Assembly: GCF_001907695.1 (NCBI RefSeq)
Contig: NZ_KV880637.1
Span: 1,550,001-1,614,000 of the forward strand
DNA: 64,000 nucleotides
Direction: 5' to 3'
Origin: Thalassospira sp. TSL5-1
Lineage (GTDB): Bacteria; Pseudomonadota; Alphaproteobacteria; Rhodospirillales; Thalassospiraceae
The position numbers were made by a program, and so were the translations under genes. This document shows, piece by piece, positions 43,994 to 53,375 of this stretch (the first letter of the stretch is position 1; every line of letters begins with the position of its first letter). The notes below the pieces were generated by a model. It saw only the letters and a program-made list of their open reading frames with translations, was not told the DNA's origin and ran no database searches.

Positions 43994-46678
43994 TTAGTCC
44001 TGGTTGAGCGGCAATTTGACCTCGAAAACTTCCTCGTCTTCAAGATATTTGCGAGTAAAGCCCAGTTTCTCACATAGCGTGAGCATGCGCCGGTTGGATG
44101 GCAACACCTGACCAATGAAGGTGCCCACACCCTTGGTCCGGCAAAATTCGATCATTTTTTCCATCAGAATACGGCCAAGACCACGTCCCTTAATGTCCGA
44201 ACGCACCATGATGGCGTATTCGGCATATTCATTGTTGGGATCAATGGCAACCTGGACAATGCCGTGAATATCCCCCTGGGCGGTGCCATCGGGAACGGTT
44301 GCGACAAAAGCCATTGCCCGGTCGTAATCAAGCTGGGTTTGCCGTGCCATTTCCGAATGCGGTAATTCGCGGACCGACCCAAAGAACCGGAAATGAATAT
44401 CCTCCGGTGTCAGTTTGGACATGAACGCATAGTGTGCCGGTTCATCTTCGGGTTTGATCGGGCGCAGCATATATTGTGTGCCGTCTTCCAGCACAATTTC
44501 CTGTTTCAAATGGCGCGGATAGGGGTGAATCGCCAGGCGCGTATCCTCGCTTTCGACCTTGGGCGTGACCTTGATGCGGGCGTCAAGGGCAATCACGCCT
44601 TTCTGGTCAATCAGAAGCGGGTTCATATCAAGTTCGACCACTTCACCCAAATGCACTACCAGTTGCGACAGGCGCACCAGCGTCATGAACAGTTCTTCCA
44701 GGTTAACGGGCGGGACATCGCGATACCCCTTTAACAGGTTATAAATGCGTGTTCCTTCAACCAGTTCGCGGGCAAGCTTCATGTTAAGTGGTGGCAGGGC
44801 CATTGCCCGGTCACGCACCACTTCGACTTCGACGCCACCATGACCAAACAGGATGACCGGGCCAAAAATGGGGTCAGTCGTCATGCCAACAATCAGTTCG
44901 CGGGCATTACGCCGTGTGACCATTTGCTGAACGGTAAAGCCGCGCAGGCGTGCATCGGGGAATTGCTCGCCGATGTTTTTCAGCATTTTTTCGCCAGCAT
45001 GTTCGACTTCTTCGGCATTCTCCAAATTCAGGACCACACCGCCAACATCGGATTTATGGCTGATATCGTCTGACAGGATTTTAAGCGCGACCGGAAAGCC
45101 GATTTCCTTGGCGGTGCTGACGGCTTCGGCAACATTCGTAACCGAAATGGTTTTGACCGTATTGATGCCATAGCATTGCAGAACCTGCTTTGCCTCGGGT
45201 TCGGTCAGCATATTGCGACCGGCATGAATGGCGGCATGAATGATCTGCCGGGCCTTGTCGGTTTCAGGGGTGAAATCCTGTGGTACCGACGGTGGCGTTT
45301 CCATCAGAAGGTCTTGCAGCTTGCGGTAATTGACCATGTGTTGAAAGGCCGTTACGGCATTTTCCGGTGTGCGGTAGGTCGGTATCCCTGCAGCATAAAA
45401 CAGCTTGCGGGCTTGTGTGACGGTGGCTTCGCCGACCCAGTTGGTCAAAATATTCTTACGGGTGTTTTTGATGGCATCAATCACCCCGCTTGCGACCTCT
45501 ACCGGGTCGGTAATGGCGGTCGGGGCGTGCATGACCAGCAGGCTGTCGATATTCGGGTCTTTTAAAACCTGTTCGATGGCACTGGCATAACGTTCGCCCG
45601 GCGCATCGCCGATAATGTCAATCGGGTTGGCATGGGACCATGTGTCGGGCAGCACCTTGTTCAGGGCATCAATCGTGCCGTCTTCGAGATGGGCCAACTG
45701 GCCGTGCTGTTCGATCAGGGAATCGACTGCCAGCACGCCAATCCCGCCGCCATTGGTAATAATACCCAGCTTGTCGCCCTTGAAGGGGCGCATGCGCGAC
45801 AGCGTTTCAGCAGCCGAAAACATTTCCGAAACGGTGTACACGCGCAATACACCAGCCCGCTTGATGGCGGCGTCAAACACATCATCGGCCCCGGCAAGGG
45901 CCCCGGTATGCGAGGCGGCAGCGGCTGCACCCTCGGCAAAGCGGCCCGATTTGATGCACAGAATCGGTTTATTACGCGATGCGGCCCGGGCTGCCGAAAT
46001 AAAGCTGCGGCGTTCGTGAATGGATTCGATATAAAGCATGATTGCCCGGGTTTCCGGATCAGAGCCCAGATAATCGATCACATCACCAAAATCGACATCA
46101 TCGCATTCGCCCAGCGAAATAAAGTGCGAAAAACCAACACCGCGGGCTGCTGCCCAGTCCAGCACCGCCGTGCACAGTGCGCCCGATTGCGAGACAAAGG
46201 CGATTTTGCCTTTTTCAATGCTTTGATGGCTGAAGCTGGCGTTAAGGCCAATACCCGGAACCATCAGGCCCAGGCAGTTGGGGCCAAGCAGGCGCATTTT
46301 GTTGCGTGCAGCCGTTTCCAGCATGGCCTGTTTAACGCTGCGGGTTTCATCATGCGGGGTGGAACCAAGGCCGGCGGTGAGCACGATGGCAGCTTTGCAG
46401 CCTTTTTGATCCAGGCATTCCATTACTGGAATAACGGCCTTGGGCGGCACGCAGATAACGGCAAGTTCGGGAACAACCGGCAGGCTTTCAACATCGCGGT
46501 AGGCCAAAACGCCGCCAATGGACTGGCTGCGTGGATTGACCGGCATGATCGGCCCGTTAAAACCGCCTGCCAGCAGATTGCGCATGATGACCTGCCCGAC
46601 AGAATGCGGGCGATTGGATGCGCCAATAACGGCGACCGAGGACGGTTTGAAGAGATGTTCGAGATTGACTGTGCTCAT
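43994..46678 (-). CDS. pat: Pat-type protein lysine acetyltransferase (ADP-forming acyl-CoA synthetase region fused to GNAT)
   Basis: An 894-residue protein combining an ADP-forming acyl-CoA synthetase-like region (about 1-700) with a C-terminal GNAT domain (about 735-890). Motifs: the CoA-binding AVIGASNRPHSVGQVIMRNL at the N-terminus, LLGPNCLGLMVPG, the phosphohistidine-type SHTGALAG (His257), an ATP-grasp part (VALKILSDDISHKSDVGGVVL, FGPVILFGHGGVEVEVV), and the GNAT acetyl-CoA site VRSDIKGRGLGRILMEKMIEF. Pat proteins acetylate and inactivate acyl-CoA synthetases such as Acs. The His257 phosphorylation site is retained, in contrast to the enterobacterial proteins as I recall them, so residual ligase activity is conceivable. 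No same-strand partner is close. Confidence 0.82.
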   Translation of the reverse strand: MSTVNLEHLFKPSSVAVIGASNRPHSVGQVIMRNLLAGGFNGPIMPVNPRSQSIGGVLAYRDVESLPVVPELAVICVPPKAVIPVMECLDQKGCKAAIVLTAGLGSTPHDETRSVKQAMLETAARNKMRLLGPNCLGLMVPGIGLNASFSHQSIEKGKIAFVSQSGALCTAVLDWAAARGVGFSHFISLGECDDVDFGDVIDYLGSDPETRAIMLYIESIHERRSFISAARAASRNKPILCIKSGRFAEGAAAAASHTGALAGADDVFDAAIKRAGVLRVYTVSEMFSAAETLSRMRPFKGDKLGIITNGGGIGVLAVDSLIEQHGQLAHLEDGTIDALNKVLPDTWSHANPIDIIGDAPGERYASAIEQVLKDPNIDSLLVMHAPTAITDPVEVASGVIDAIKNTRKNILTNWVGEATVTQARKLFYAAGIPTYRTPENAVTAFQHMVNYRKLQDLLMETPPSVPQDFTPETDKARQIIHAAIHAGRNMLTEPEAKQVLQCYGINTVKTISVTNVAEAVSTAKEIGFPVALKILSDDISHKSDVGGVVLNLENAEEVEHAGEKMLKNIGEQFPDARLRGFTVQQMVTRRNARELIVGMTTDPIFGPVILFGHGGVEVEVVRDRAMALPPLNMKLARELVEGTRIYNLLKGYRDVPPVNLEELFMTLVRLSQLVVHLGEVVELDMNPLLIDQKGVIALDARIKVTPKVESEDTRLAIHPYPRHLKQEIVLEDGTQYMLRPIKPEDEPAHYAFMSKLTPEDIHFRFFGSVRELPHSEMARQTQLDYDRAMAFVATVPDGTAQGDIHGIVQVAIDPNNEYAEYAIMVRSDIKGRGLGRILMEKMIEFCRTKGVGTFIGQVLPSNRRMLTLCEKLGFTRKYLEDEEVFEVKLPLNQD

Positions 46679-46915
46679 AACCGAATTCCCGCTTTGCTGT
46701 CGGAATGGACTGTGTGCAAATGCACAAGCTGCGCAATGTAACCCGTTTTCGATTCCGTATGATGTGATCGGAATAACGGCATTTCGCAGATGCGGAAATT
46801 ATTACTTCCGACCCTTATTTGCCTTGTTCTGAATCAAAAAGGCGACAGACTTCATAATTCTGGAACAAAACTGTCAGGGCAGGGCGTGCGCATGCGTTAT
46901 GAAATATGATCGGGC

Positions 46916-47236
46916 TTAATGCAAATGTTCGCCATGATCATGGTCAAGATCGTGGCGTTCGGAGTCTTCAATCCACTGTTCCACTTCAGCCGCACTGCTC
47001 ATGGCAAGGGCGATGGCAACATCATTGTGAACATGTTCGAGACTATCAAACATCGGGCACCATCCAAAGGCCTGAATGCGTTCGTCCGTGGTTGAGGCGA
47101 TAGTATAAAGCTCGCCGTCAATCGGGTGTACGGTGCCGTGAATGACATCTTTTTCACCAATGATCAGCCAGCCATCGGTTGATCCGGCCAGTGTGCCCAG
47201 TTGAACCTTGCGCAATTCGATATTTGCAATTTTCAT
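46916..47236 (-). CDS. Small hypothetical protein with His-rich C-terminus
   Basis: A 106-residue soluble protein starting MKIANIELRKVQLGTLAGSTDGWLIIGEKD and ending in a His/Asp-rich tail (ERHDLDHDHGEHLH). The His tail could bind metal. No family or signal sequence is recognised. It stands between pat and the first tRNA-Asn, on the minus strand. Confidence 0.55.
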   Translation of the reverse strand: MKIANIELRKVQLGTLAGSTDGWLIIGEKDVIHGTVHPIDGELYTIASTTDERIQAFGWCPMFDSLEHVHNDVAIALAMSSAAEVEQWIEDSERHDLDHDHGEHLH

Positions 47237-47287
47237 TGGTTAATCCCTTTTGGCCTAAGGTGAAAAACGGTTAACGCCGATCAAACG

Positions 47288-47321
47288 AAAAAGGGACCGA
47301 ACAAAATGTTCGGCCCCTTTT
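47288..47321 (-). terminator. Terminator of the distal tRNA-Asn copy
   Basis: AAGGGACCGAAC and GTTCGGCCCCTT form a stem (47291-47319) with flanking A/T runs. A near-copy is at 48807-48840 after the second tRNA-Asn. Confidence 0.8.
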
Positions 47322-47325
47322 AAAT

Positions 47326-47401
47326 TGGCTCCGGCAGCAGGACTCGAACCTGCGACCCAATGATTAACAGTCATTTGCTCTACCAACTGAGCTATGCCGG
47401 A
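47326..47401 (-). tRNA. tRNA-Asn (anticodon GTT), copy 1
   Basis: 76 bases including the encoded CCA, read on the minus strand. The acceptor TCCGGCA pairs with TGCCGGA; the anticodon loop CTGTTAA gives anticodon GTT, and the T-arm GGTTCGAATCC is normal. The sequence is identical to copy 2 at 48846-48921. A promoter with -35 TTGCGC and -10 TATACC (17-base spacer) lies upstream. Confidence 0.95.
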
Positions 47402-47437
47402 TCAGTGTTTGGCGCTCCGTTCGAAGCGTGTGGCAGG

Positions 47438-47466
47438 GGTATAATAAAACCCGGAAACGGGCGCAA
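47438..47466 (-). promoter_or_regulatory. Sigma-70 promoter of tRNA-Asn copy 1
   Basis: On the minus strand: TTGCGC (47461-47466), a 17-base spacer, TATACC (47438-47443). The 5' end of the tRNA is 36 bases further on. Confidence 0.55.
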
Positions 47467-47688
47467 GACCTTTTTTGATAAAAAAGCGCGAAAAATTCAA
47501 ATTTGGCAAAATTTATCCAGTTTCAATGCCTTATCAAACGCTCAAAGCGAAGTGGGACCTGGCTGTTAAGCTACTGGTCCCGTTCTTTGGTCGTGATATA
47601 TTCCAGCCCCGGCCGTGTAGGGCGCACGCCAGGTAATTCCAGGATCATCCGTCATCCCATTATGGCCCGGATAACAATTCGTTGATTG

Positions 47689-48606
47689 TTACGGCACAGG
47701 ATGCCCCTGGGCCGCAACCAGGATGGTAAACCAGTCCTGGCGGTCCAACCTGATTGAACACGCCGTGGTGGCATCTTTCAGGCGTTCGGGTTTCATGGTG
47801 CCCAAAACAGGGATTGGCTGGCACGGTAGGGCCAAAAGCCAGGCAATGGCAATTTCGCCAATGCCGGGGGCATCGTATTTTACCCGCATGTCTTCAAGGA
47901 CGGGCCTTAAATGGGCGGCAACGGCATCGTCTTTATCGCGAAACAGGCGCGCGCCGCCAAGTGGCGACCAGATCATGGGGCTGATACGGTTTTGCTGCAT
48001 GAGATCAAACGTGCCATCAAAAACGGGCGCAAGCTCCAGTACCGAGCATTCCACCTGGTTTGTGATCATCGGTGCCTCAAGACGGCTTTGCAGCAGGTTG
48101 AATTGCGATGGGGTAAAATTTGAAACGCCAAAATAGCGTACTTTGCCATCGCGTTTTAGCTGGTTGAAGGCATCGGCAACTTCATCGGCAATCATCAGTG
48201 GGTCTGGCCGATGCAATAGCAGCGCATCAATATGATCGGTCCGAAGGTTGCGAAGCGAGGATTCGACAGATGCGAGAATATGTTTTTTACTGGTGTTGTA
48301 ATGATTAATGCGATTTTCGGGTTTGCCCTCACAAGCTAAGGCAATATCGCACTTGGTAACGATTTCCATTTTCTGGCGCAAATGCGATGCCTTGGCCAGT
48401 GCGTTGCCAAACAATTCTTCGCAGCCGTAATTGCCGTAAATATCGGCGTGATCAATGGTGGTAATGCCAAGATCAAGGGCGGTTTCAACAAGGCGTAATA
48501 TATCGTTGTCGCTATTGATATCCGGGCTGTTTCGCAGGCGCCAGGCACCCCAGGCCAGTGTTGAAAAGCTAAGGTCGTTGGCAAGTTTTCGGCGTGATAG
48601 CGACAT
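47689..48606 (-). CDS. Aldo/keto reductase
   Basis: A 305-residue NAD(P)H-dependent aldo/keto reductase of the YdhF-like subgroup. The catalytic tetrad is Asp52 and Tyr57 in IDHADIYGNYG, Lys85 in VTKCDI and His132 in LLLHRPDP; the later VRYFGVSNFTPSQFNLL and the PVLGTMKPERL cofactor region also fit. The start is ATG 48606, with GGGGACCGG seven bases upstream, not 48639. It lies between two identical tRNA-Asn genes on the same strand. The substrate is unknown. Confidence 0.88.
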   Translation of the reverse strand: MSLSRRKLANDLSFSTLAWGAWRLRNSPDINSDNDILRLVETALDLGITTIDHADIYGNYGCEELFGNALAKASHLRQKMEIVTKCDIALACEGKPENRINHYNTSKKHILASVESSLRNLRTDHIDALLLHRPDPLMIADEVADAFNQLKRDGKVRYFGVSNFTPSQFNLLQSRLEAPMITNQVECSVLELAPVFDGTFDLMQQNRISPMIWSPLGGARLFRDKDDAVAAHLRPVLEDMRVKYDAPGIGEIAIAWLLALPCQPIPVLGTMKPERLKDATTACSIRLDRQDWFTILVAAQGHPVP

Positions 48607-48806
48607 ATCCGGTCCCCGTCGCCCCGTATAAAGGCGCAAAACAGCAGGGTTTTGCGATCCAAGGGGCTATTGTTGTTGGTTTGGTTGCTGGCATTGTCCT
48701 AGCAAGCCCGTAGGGCGGGGTAAACTATTCATATATGTTCGCCAGCCTTATCATTGGGGGTGCGTTTGATGGCTTATAACGGGTGCTTGATGATGAAAGT
48801 ACAAAG

Positions 48807-48840
48807 AAAAAGGGACCGAACCCAAGGTTCGATCCCTTTT
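48807..48840 (-). terminator. Terminator of the tRNA-Cys/tRNA-Asn unit
   Basis: AAAAGGGACCGAACC and GGTTCGATCCCTTTT (48809-48840), with T-rich minus-strand tail. Very similar to 47288-47321. Confidence 0.85.
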
Positions 48841-48845
48841 CACAT

Positions 48846-48921
48846 TGGCTCCGGCAGCAGGACTCGAACCTGCGACCCAATGATTAACAGTCATTTGCTC
48901 TACCAACTGAGCTATGCCGGA
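48846..48921 (-). tRNA. tRNA-Asn (anticodon GTT), copy 2
   Basis: The same 76 bases as copy 1, including CCA. It lies four bases downstream of tRNA-Cys and is probably transcribed with it, as no separate promoter space exists. Confidence 0.95.
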
Positions 48922-48925
48922 TTAG

Positions 48926-48999
48926 TGGAGGCGCGAGCCGGAATCGAACCGGCGTACAAGGATTTGCAGTCCTCTGCGTGACCACTCCGCCATCGCGCC
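48926..48999 (-). tRNA. tRNA-Cys (anticodon GCA)
   Basis: 74 bases including CCA on the minus strand. Acceptor GGCGCGA pairs with TCGCGCC; the anticodon loop CTGCAAA gives GCA, and the T-arm GGTTCGATTCC is normal. It is transcribed with tRNA-Asn copy 2 downstream. Confidence 0.95.
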
Positions 49000-49017
49000 A
49001 TCGCGTCGGCAGGGCGG

Positions 49018-49047
49018 TGTATAGCCCTATCGAATACAGCCCGTCAA
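49018..49047 (-). promoter_or_regulatory. Sigma-70 promoter of tRNA-Cys/tRNA-Asn
   Basis: On the minus strand TTGACG (49042-49047), an 18-base spacer and TATACA (49018-49023), ending 18 bases before the tRNA-Cys 5' end. Confidence 0.65.
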
Positions 49048-49155
49048 GCACCCAATTTTACATTTTTTGTACAATGACAGGAATTTAGGCCAAAAAGCAG
49101 CTCAGCCGCCGGTTTGGGGCCAGCGGCTGGTGATAAAATTGTGGTGTTTGGCGGA

Positions 49156-51594
49156 TTATGGGCAGCGTTTTATCTGTCGTTCCAGCCACGGCCGCAGCAT
49201 TTTTTCGCGCCCTGACGGATCGGTGAAATACAGATTGGCAATGTCTTCGTGGCTGTTTTCCACCTCAAAAGACAGTTTGATATTTGTACCATCAAATTGA
49301 ATTGTCCCCCGTGATCCTGGCTTGACTGGTTTTTTCAGTTTCACCTTGCTGCCGCCATTGGAAATGTCGATGGTTTTACCTTCGATGGTCTCGCCATTCA
49401 CCGTAATGGCAATGCCGGCTTCAAAGTCAAATCGGGGGTCGCGGCGGCGATTAACCTCGGGCGTTGCCGTGCGCACGATGCGAACAAGGGTGGCACGCAA
49501 TTCGGCAATGCTTTGATCGACCTGAACGGCAATGCGATTCATGCTTTCAGCACGCTCAAGGTTCTGGTCGGCTTCCCGGGCAACAATCGCGATTTTTTCG
49601 GTGACTTCATTGGAGGCTCTGGCCGTTTCAACAACGTTTCGGGCAATTTCCTGTGTCGCGCTATCCTGTTGGTGAACCGATGTGGCGACACTTGACGCTA
49701 CATGGTCAATCCGGCGGATATTCTGGCTCATATGTTGGACGGTTGAGACGACCGACCCGGTGACGTGTTGTATTTCGCCGATTTGACGGGTGATTTCTTC
49801 GGTAGAGCGGGCAGTCTGGTTGGCCAGGTTTTTAACTTCTTGTGCGACCACGGCAAAGCCTTTGCCAGCGTCACCCGCGCGGGCGGCCTCAATTGTCGCA
49901 TTCAATGCCAGAAGGTTGGTCTGGGCGGCGATATCGGCAATCAGTTCAGCTACTTCGCCAATCCGATCTACGCTATCTTTTAGAGATAAAACAGTGCGTT
50001 CGGCATCCATTCCTGAAGTGTTGGCTTCAGTTGTTACAGATGTTGCCTCGCTAATCTGAAGGGTGATTTCGCGAATGGACGCTGCCAGTTGTTCAGACGC
50101 CCCGGAAACAGTTTCAGCATTTGCCAGGGCCTCATGCGCAGCGGCGGCAACGCTGTCCGAATTCGATGATACTCGCTTCGACGAGCCCGCCATATCGCCA
50201 GCCGACGCGTTTAGGCGCGATGTTTGTTCGATAATGGTTGCGACAACGATCTGTAATTCGCGCTCGACCGTTTCTGCCAGATTTTGCAGGGCAGAAACAC
50301 GCTGGTTTTGAACCTTTTCTTCGTTTTCACGGCGTTCAAGGATGTTATAGGCCAACTTGGCGTGCAAGGCGCGCAATTGCTGAATGACAGGTTTAAAGTC
50401 TGGCACGGTAGGGAGTTCGATATCGTGGGACAGGTCATTGCGGGCGATGGCTGCAAAATGGTCTTCCATGCGCAATAGGGGATTGCGCAGTTTACGGATG
50501 ATAAGATTGCCGTAAATAACCGTAAGCACAAACGCAAACACGATAAGAAGGATATTAACTGTCAGCCCTGAATAGAGATCATCTTTTGCATTTGTAAGAC
50601 CGTCATTTGTCAGTTCTGATTGCAATTTGGCAAGCTCGCCAATCGCAGCGGTTAGCGGCTCAATGGTTTGATAAAGGTGCTGTTTGACAAGGTTGTCCAG
50701 CAAAGGCCGGTCTTTGGTCTGGAAGCTTTGTTCCAGTTTTGTCGCCAGGTCGTCTGCCACTGTCATCATGGCGGTAACGTCGTGCACAAGCGATTCTTCG
50801 CTGGGATGCAAGTCACGGGAGAGGTAGTTGGCAAAATTGTCATGAATTCTGTCTTGGGCGGCCCTGATATCCTTTAATCCGCCTTCCCAGTTGGAATTTC
50901 CGTTATTGACCTTGTTTGCTGCATTCACAATGAACACAGCATAATCGTCGGATACTGACTTTAGAAGATTAAGTGGTTTGACGCGGTTTTCATAAATGTC
51001 AGAAACATGATTGATGGTGTTTTGTGCTGTCCATATGCCAAAGCCCACCGTGATAGACATTAAAACGATCAGCGATCCGAGAACCAGGGACAGGCTGCCG
51101 CGAATGCCGGTAAGACGATTCTTGATCCGGGCTGCAAGGCTATTGGTAACGATTTGGCCGTCATCAAGGCCAATGCCTGCACCTGAATTGTTGCGCAGGG
51201 CAGCATAGGTTTGTTCGGCTTGTCTTTTTTGTTCGGCCGTGGGTTTGCTTCTGATTGAAATAAAACCCGTAACGTTACCGTCTTCAATAACCGGGGTAAC
51301 ATTGGCGCGGACCCAGTAGTGATCACCATTTTTGCAGCGGTTTTTGACAATACCCTGCCACGGGCGGCCAGCCTTTATGGTTGACCATAAATCGGCAAAT
51401 GCCTCTTGGGGCATATCGCGATGGCGGACGATATTGTGCGGCGATCCAAGCAGTTCATCTTCGGAAAAACCGCTGATCTCTATGAAGGTTTTGTTGGCAA
51501 AAACAATTTTACCACCAAGATCTGTGCGTGAGACAAGAATGCTGTCATTTTTCAATTCGACTTCTTGGTTTGTAACCGGTCCTGTATCCCGCAT
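49156..51594 (-). CDS. PAS-HAMP methyl-accepting chemotaxis protein with C-terminal PilZ domain
   Basis: An 812-residue chemoreceptor. An Aer-like PAS domain (about 1-130; [35 protein letters not shown]) is followed by a transmembrane segment ([22 protein letters not shown]), a periplasmic-type four-helix sensor stretch, a second membrane segment ([21 protein letters not shown]), a HAMP, and the MCP signalling domain with [36 protein letters not shown]. The last 100 residues are a PilZ domain with RRDPR and DISNGG, the expected c-di-GMP contacts. This ties chemotaxis or energy sensing to c-di-GMP. I start at ATG 51594, with AGGGG upstream, not 51654. A palindrome sits 114 bases upstream. Confidence 0.88.
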   Translation of the reverse strand: MRDTGPVTNQEVELKNDSILVSRTDLGGKIVFANKTFIEISGFSEDELLGSPHNIVRHRDMPQEAFADLWSTIKAGRPWQGIVKNRCKNGDHYWVRANVTPVIEDGNVTGFISIRSKPTAEQKRQAEQTYAALRNNSGAGIGLDDGQIVTNSLAARIKNRLTGIRGSLSLVLGSLIVLMSITVGFGIWTAQNTINHVSDIYENRVKPLNLLKSVSDDYAVFIVNAANKVNNGNSNWEGGLKDIRAAQDRIHDNFANYLSRDLHPSEESLVHDVTAMMTVADDLATKLEQSFQTKDRPLLDNLVKQHLYQTIEPLTAAIGELAKLQSELTNDGLTNAKDDLYSGLTVNILLIVFAFVLTVIYGNLIIRKLRNPLLRMEDHFAAIARNDLSHDIELPTVPDFKPVIQQLRALHAKLAYNILERRENEEKVQNQRVSALQNLAETVERELQIVVATIIEQTSRLNASAGDMAGSSKRVSSNSDSVAAAAHEALANAETVSGASEQLAASIREITLQISEATSVTTEANTSGMDAERTVLSLKDSVDRIGEVAELIADIAAQTNLLALNATIEAARAGDAGKGFAVVAQEVKNLANQTARSTEEITRQIGEIQHVTGSVVSTVQHMSQNIRRIDHVASSVATSVHQQDSATQEIARNVVETARASNEVTEKIAIVAREADQNLERAESMNRIAVQVDQSIAELRATLVRIVRTATPEVNRRRDPRFDFEAGIAITVNGETIEGKTIDISNGGSKVKLKKPVKPGSRGTIQFDGTNIKLSFEVENSHEDIANLYFTDPSGREKMLRPWLERQIKRCP

Positions 51595-52154
51595 GATCCC
51601 CTCTGAAATTGTGAGCGTGATTTTTCGATGTGCTTGCAGGAAAGTTGATAACACACCGAAATATCAGAATTTTTTTTCACTAATAATGATTTGAGGGGCA
51701 GATATTTATACTATCCGATAGTATTATCAACAGGGAAAATCTTGCGGAGGTTTACCAACTTCTTGCTGGGCAATTTTGAAAAATTCCAGTCGATAAAGTA
51801 TGTGTTAGTGGGGGGCTGCAGCCGGGAAATGGCGATTCTTTGTTTGTGAAACCTCCAGAAATATCTTGCTTACGTTTTTTGGGGCCCTGTCTCTCAGGGC
51901 GGGAAAATGTAAGACTTTTATATAGGTCGCAAAATGCAGCGCAGGCTCGACAGTCGAAGAGCAGGGGAGCGGCCTTGGAAAGTGACTGCTTTGTCTGATC
52001 AAACAGGCAATTTGGGTCCTGGTGTTGCTTTGCGGCAATTTCCAATGTTGTCAGGCGCACGCAGGCTGATTATAAACGTCTCACCTCGTCAGGCCTGCCC
52101 GGATGTGTTTCCGGTAGGCCATAGTGCATTTCTTGCGGGAATTTCAGGTCAGAT
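51595..52154. other. Divergent region between the PilZ-MCP gene and pcm
   Basis: 560 bases. It contains the receptor ribosome site, the 17-bp palindrome (51708-51724) and the pcm ribosome site. I found no credible gene; the 102-codon frame at 51752-52060 lacks a ribosome site and family character. Confidence 0.5.
51708..51724. promoter_or_regulatory. 17-bp perfect palindrome upstream of the PilZ-MCP gene
   Basis: ATACTATC-C-GATAGTAT, 114 bases before the receptor start and about 430 bases from pcm. A typical size for a dimeric repressor site; the regulator is unknown. Confidence 0.5.
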
Positions 52155-52811
52155 ATGATGGATTATCAAGTCGCGCGCCACAACATGGTGGAAAATCAGG
52201 TTCGTGCCAACAAGGTGACGGATCCTTTGGTCATCGCAGCGATGGAAGAGGTCCCGCGCGAACTGTTCCTGCCCGAAAGCAAGAAGGGTGTTGCCTATGT
52301 CGATGAAGACATTTCGATTGGCAATGGCCGTTATGCGATCGAACCGATGGTGATTGCACGCTTGATGCAGATTGCCGAAATTGAAACGACGGATGTCGCC
52401 CTGGTGATTGGTGCAGGCTTTGGTTATTCCAGTGCGCTGTTGTCGCGGGTGGCCGAAACTGTGGTTGCAATCGAAAGTGATGCAACGATGGTGCAGAAGG
52501 CCGAAAAAATCCTGCAGGAGAACAACTATGACAATGTCATCGTTGTCGAAGGCGATGTGGTTGCAGGTTATCCCAAACAGTCACCCTATAATGTGATTAT
52601 GTTTGATGGTGCGGTTGCCGAAGTGCCCGAAGCCATCTTGGAACAGCTTGGCGAGGGTGGCCGTTTGCTGGCGGTTGTGCGCGAGGCTGATAAAGTTGGT
52701 GTGGCCCGTCTTTATGAACGCGAACATGGTGTGGTCGGGCATCGGGATCTGTTTGATGCCAATGTGCCGTATCTGCCAGGCTTCGAGCCGGTTGAAAGTT
52801 TTGTCTTCTGA
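52155..52811 (+). CDS. Divergent protein-L-isoaspartate methyltransferase-like protein
   Basis: A 218-residue member of the protein-isoaspartate O-methyltransferase family. It keeps EVPRELFLP (32-40), a Rossmann motif ALVIGAGFGYSSALLSRV (82-99), an acidic VAIES that binds SAM and NVIMFDGAVAEVPEA. The usual GQTISQP-like substrate loop is here GNGRYAIEP (56-64), so repair of isoaspartate is doubtful. The start is ATG 52155 or 52158, with AGGTC upstream. It precedes a rhodanese and tolC in a layout common in alphaproteobacteria, suggesting an envelope-related task. Confidence 0.72.
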   Translation: MMDYQVARHNMVENQVRANKVTDPLVIAAMEEVPRELFLPESKKGVAYVDEDISIGNGRYAIEPMVIARLMQIAEIETTDVALVIGAGFGYSSALLSRVAETVVAIESDATMVQKAEKILQENNYDNVIVVEGDVVAGYPKQSPYNVIMFDGAVAEVPEAILEQLGEGGRLLAVVREADKVGVARLYEREHGVVGHRDLFDANVPYLPGFEPVESFVF

Positions 52812-52901
52812 TTTGACCGTTACAGTGTTCCGGTGCTGGTGTACCAATACCGGAACGCATCGTTACGCTATTTGATATTGCAAGGTTTGTTTTAATTGGA
52901 C

Positions 52902-53225
52902 ATGGTCCGGGATATTTCGTGTCAGGAAGTTGCAAGCATGATGGAAACATCCGTTCCATTTACGCTTGTCGATGTTCGTGAAGCATGGGAGCTCGATATT
53001 TGTTCGATTGAAGGGGCCTTGCATATTCCATTGGGTGATATGGCCCGGCGTTTTCGGGAAATAGATGCCGAAAAACCGGTAGCGGTCCTCTGCCATCATG
53101 GTGTTCGCAGCCGTCATGCCGCGATGTTTTTGGTGGCACATGGCCTGCGGGATGTTTTTAATATTTCTGGTGGTATTGAAAAGTGGGCTTTGGAAATCGC
53201 GCCAGAGATGCCACGATATGACTGA
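52902..53225 (+). CDS. Single-domain rhodanese
   Basis: A 107-residue rhodanese homology domain. Family features are LVDVREAWELDICSIEGALHIPLGDM and the active-site loop CHHGVRS (Cys64), followed by MFLVAHGLRDVFNISGGIEKW. The Cys is present, so sulfur transfer is possible. TTG 52896 is an alternative start, with AAGG at better spacing, while ATG 52902 is the conventional choice. It lies between the Pcm-like gene and tolC. Confidence 0.82.
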   Translation: MVRDISCQEVASMMETSVPFTLVDVREAWELDICSIEGALHIPLGDMARRFREIDAEKPVAVLCHHGVRSRHAAMFLVAHGLRDVFNISGGIEKWALEIAPEMPRYD

Positions 53226-53375
53226 CGTGATTGTATGAATTCGGTTAAATAAGGGAATTTTTGGAAATTTTACTTCCAACTGGTTCTTTTTTTGGACATT
53301 TTTATTGGCAACGTTACCATATCGGAACTGCGCTGGGGTCGGGACTTAGTGTAGGACTTTGACAAGGGTGTATAA

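Noticed and set aside
47326-48921. A mobile element between the two tRNA-Asn copies
   Set aside because: Only one ordinary aldo/keto reductase gene lies between them; no integrase, transposase or terminal repeat is present.
51752-52060. A 102-codon minus-strand frame between the PilZ-MCP gene and pcm
   Set aside because: There is no ribosome site and no protein family character, and the codon use looks random.
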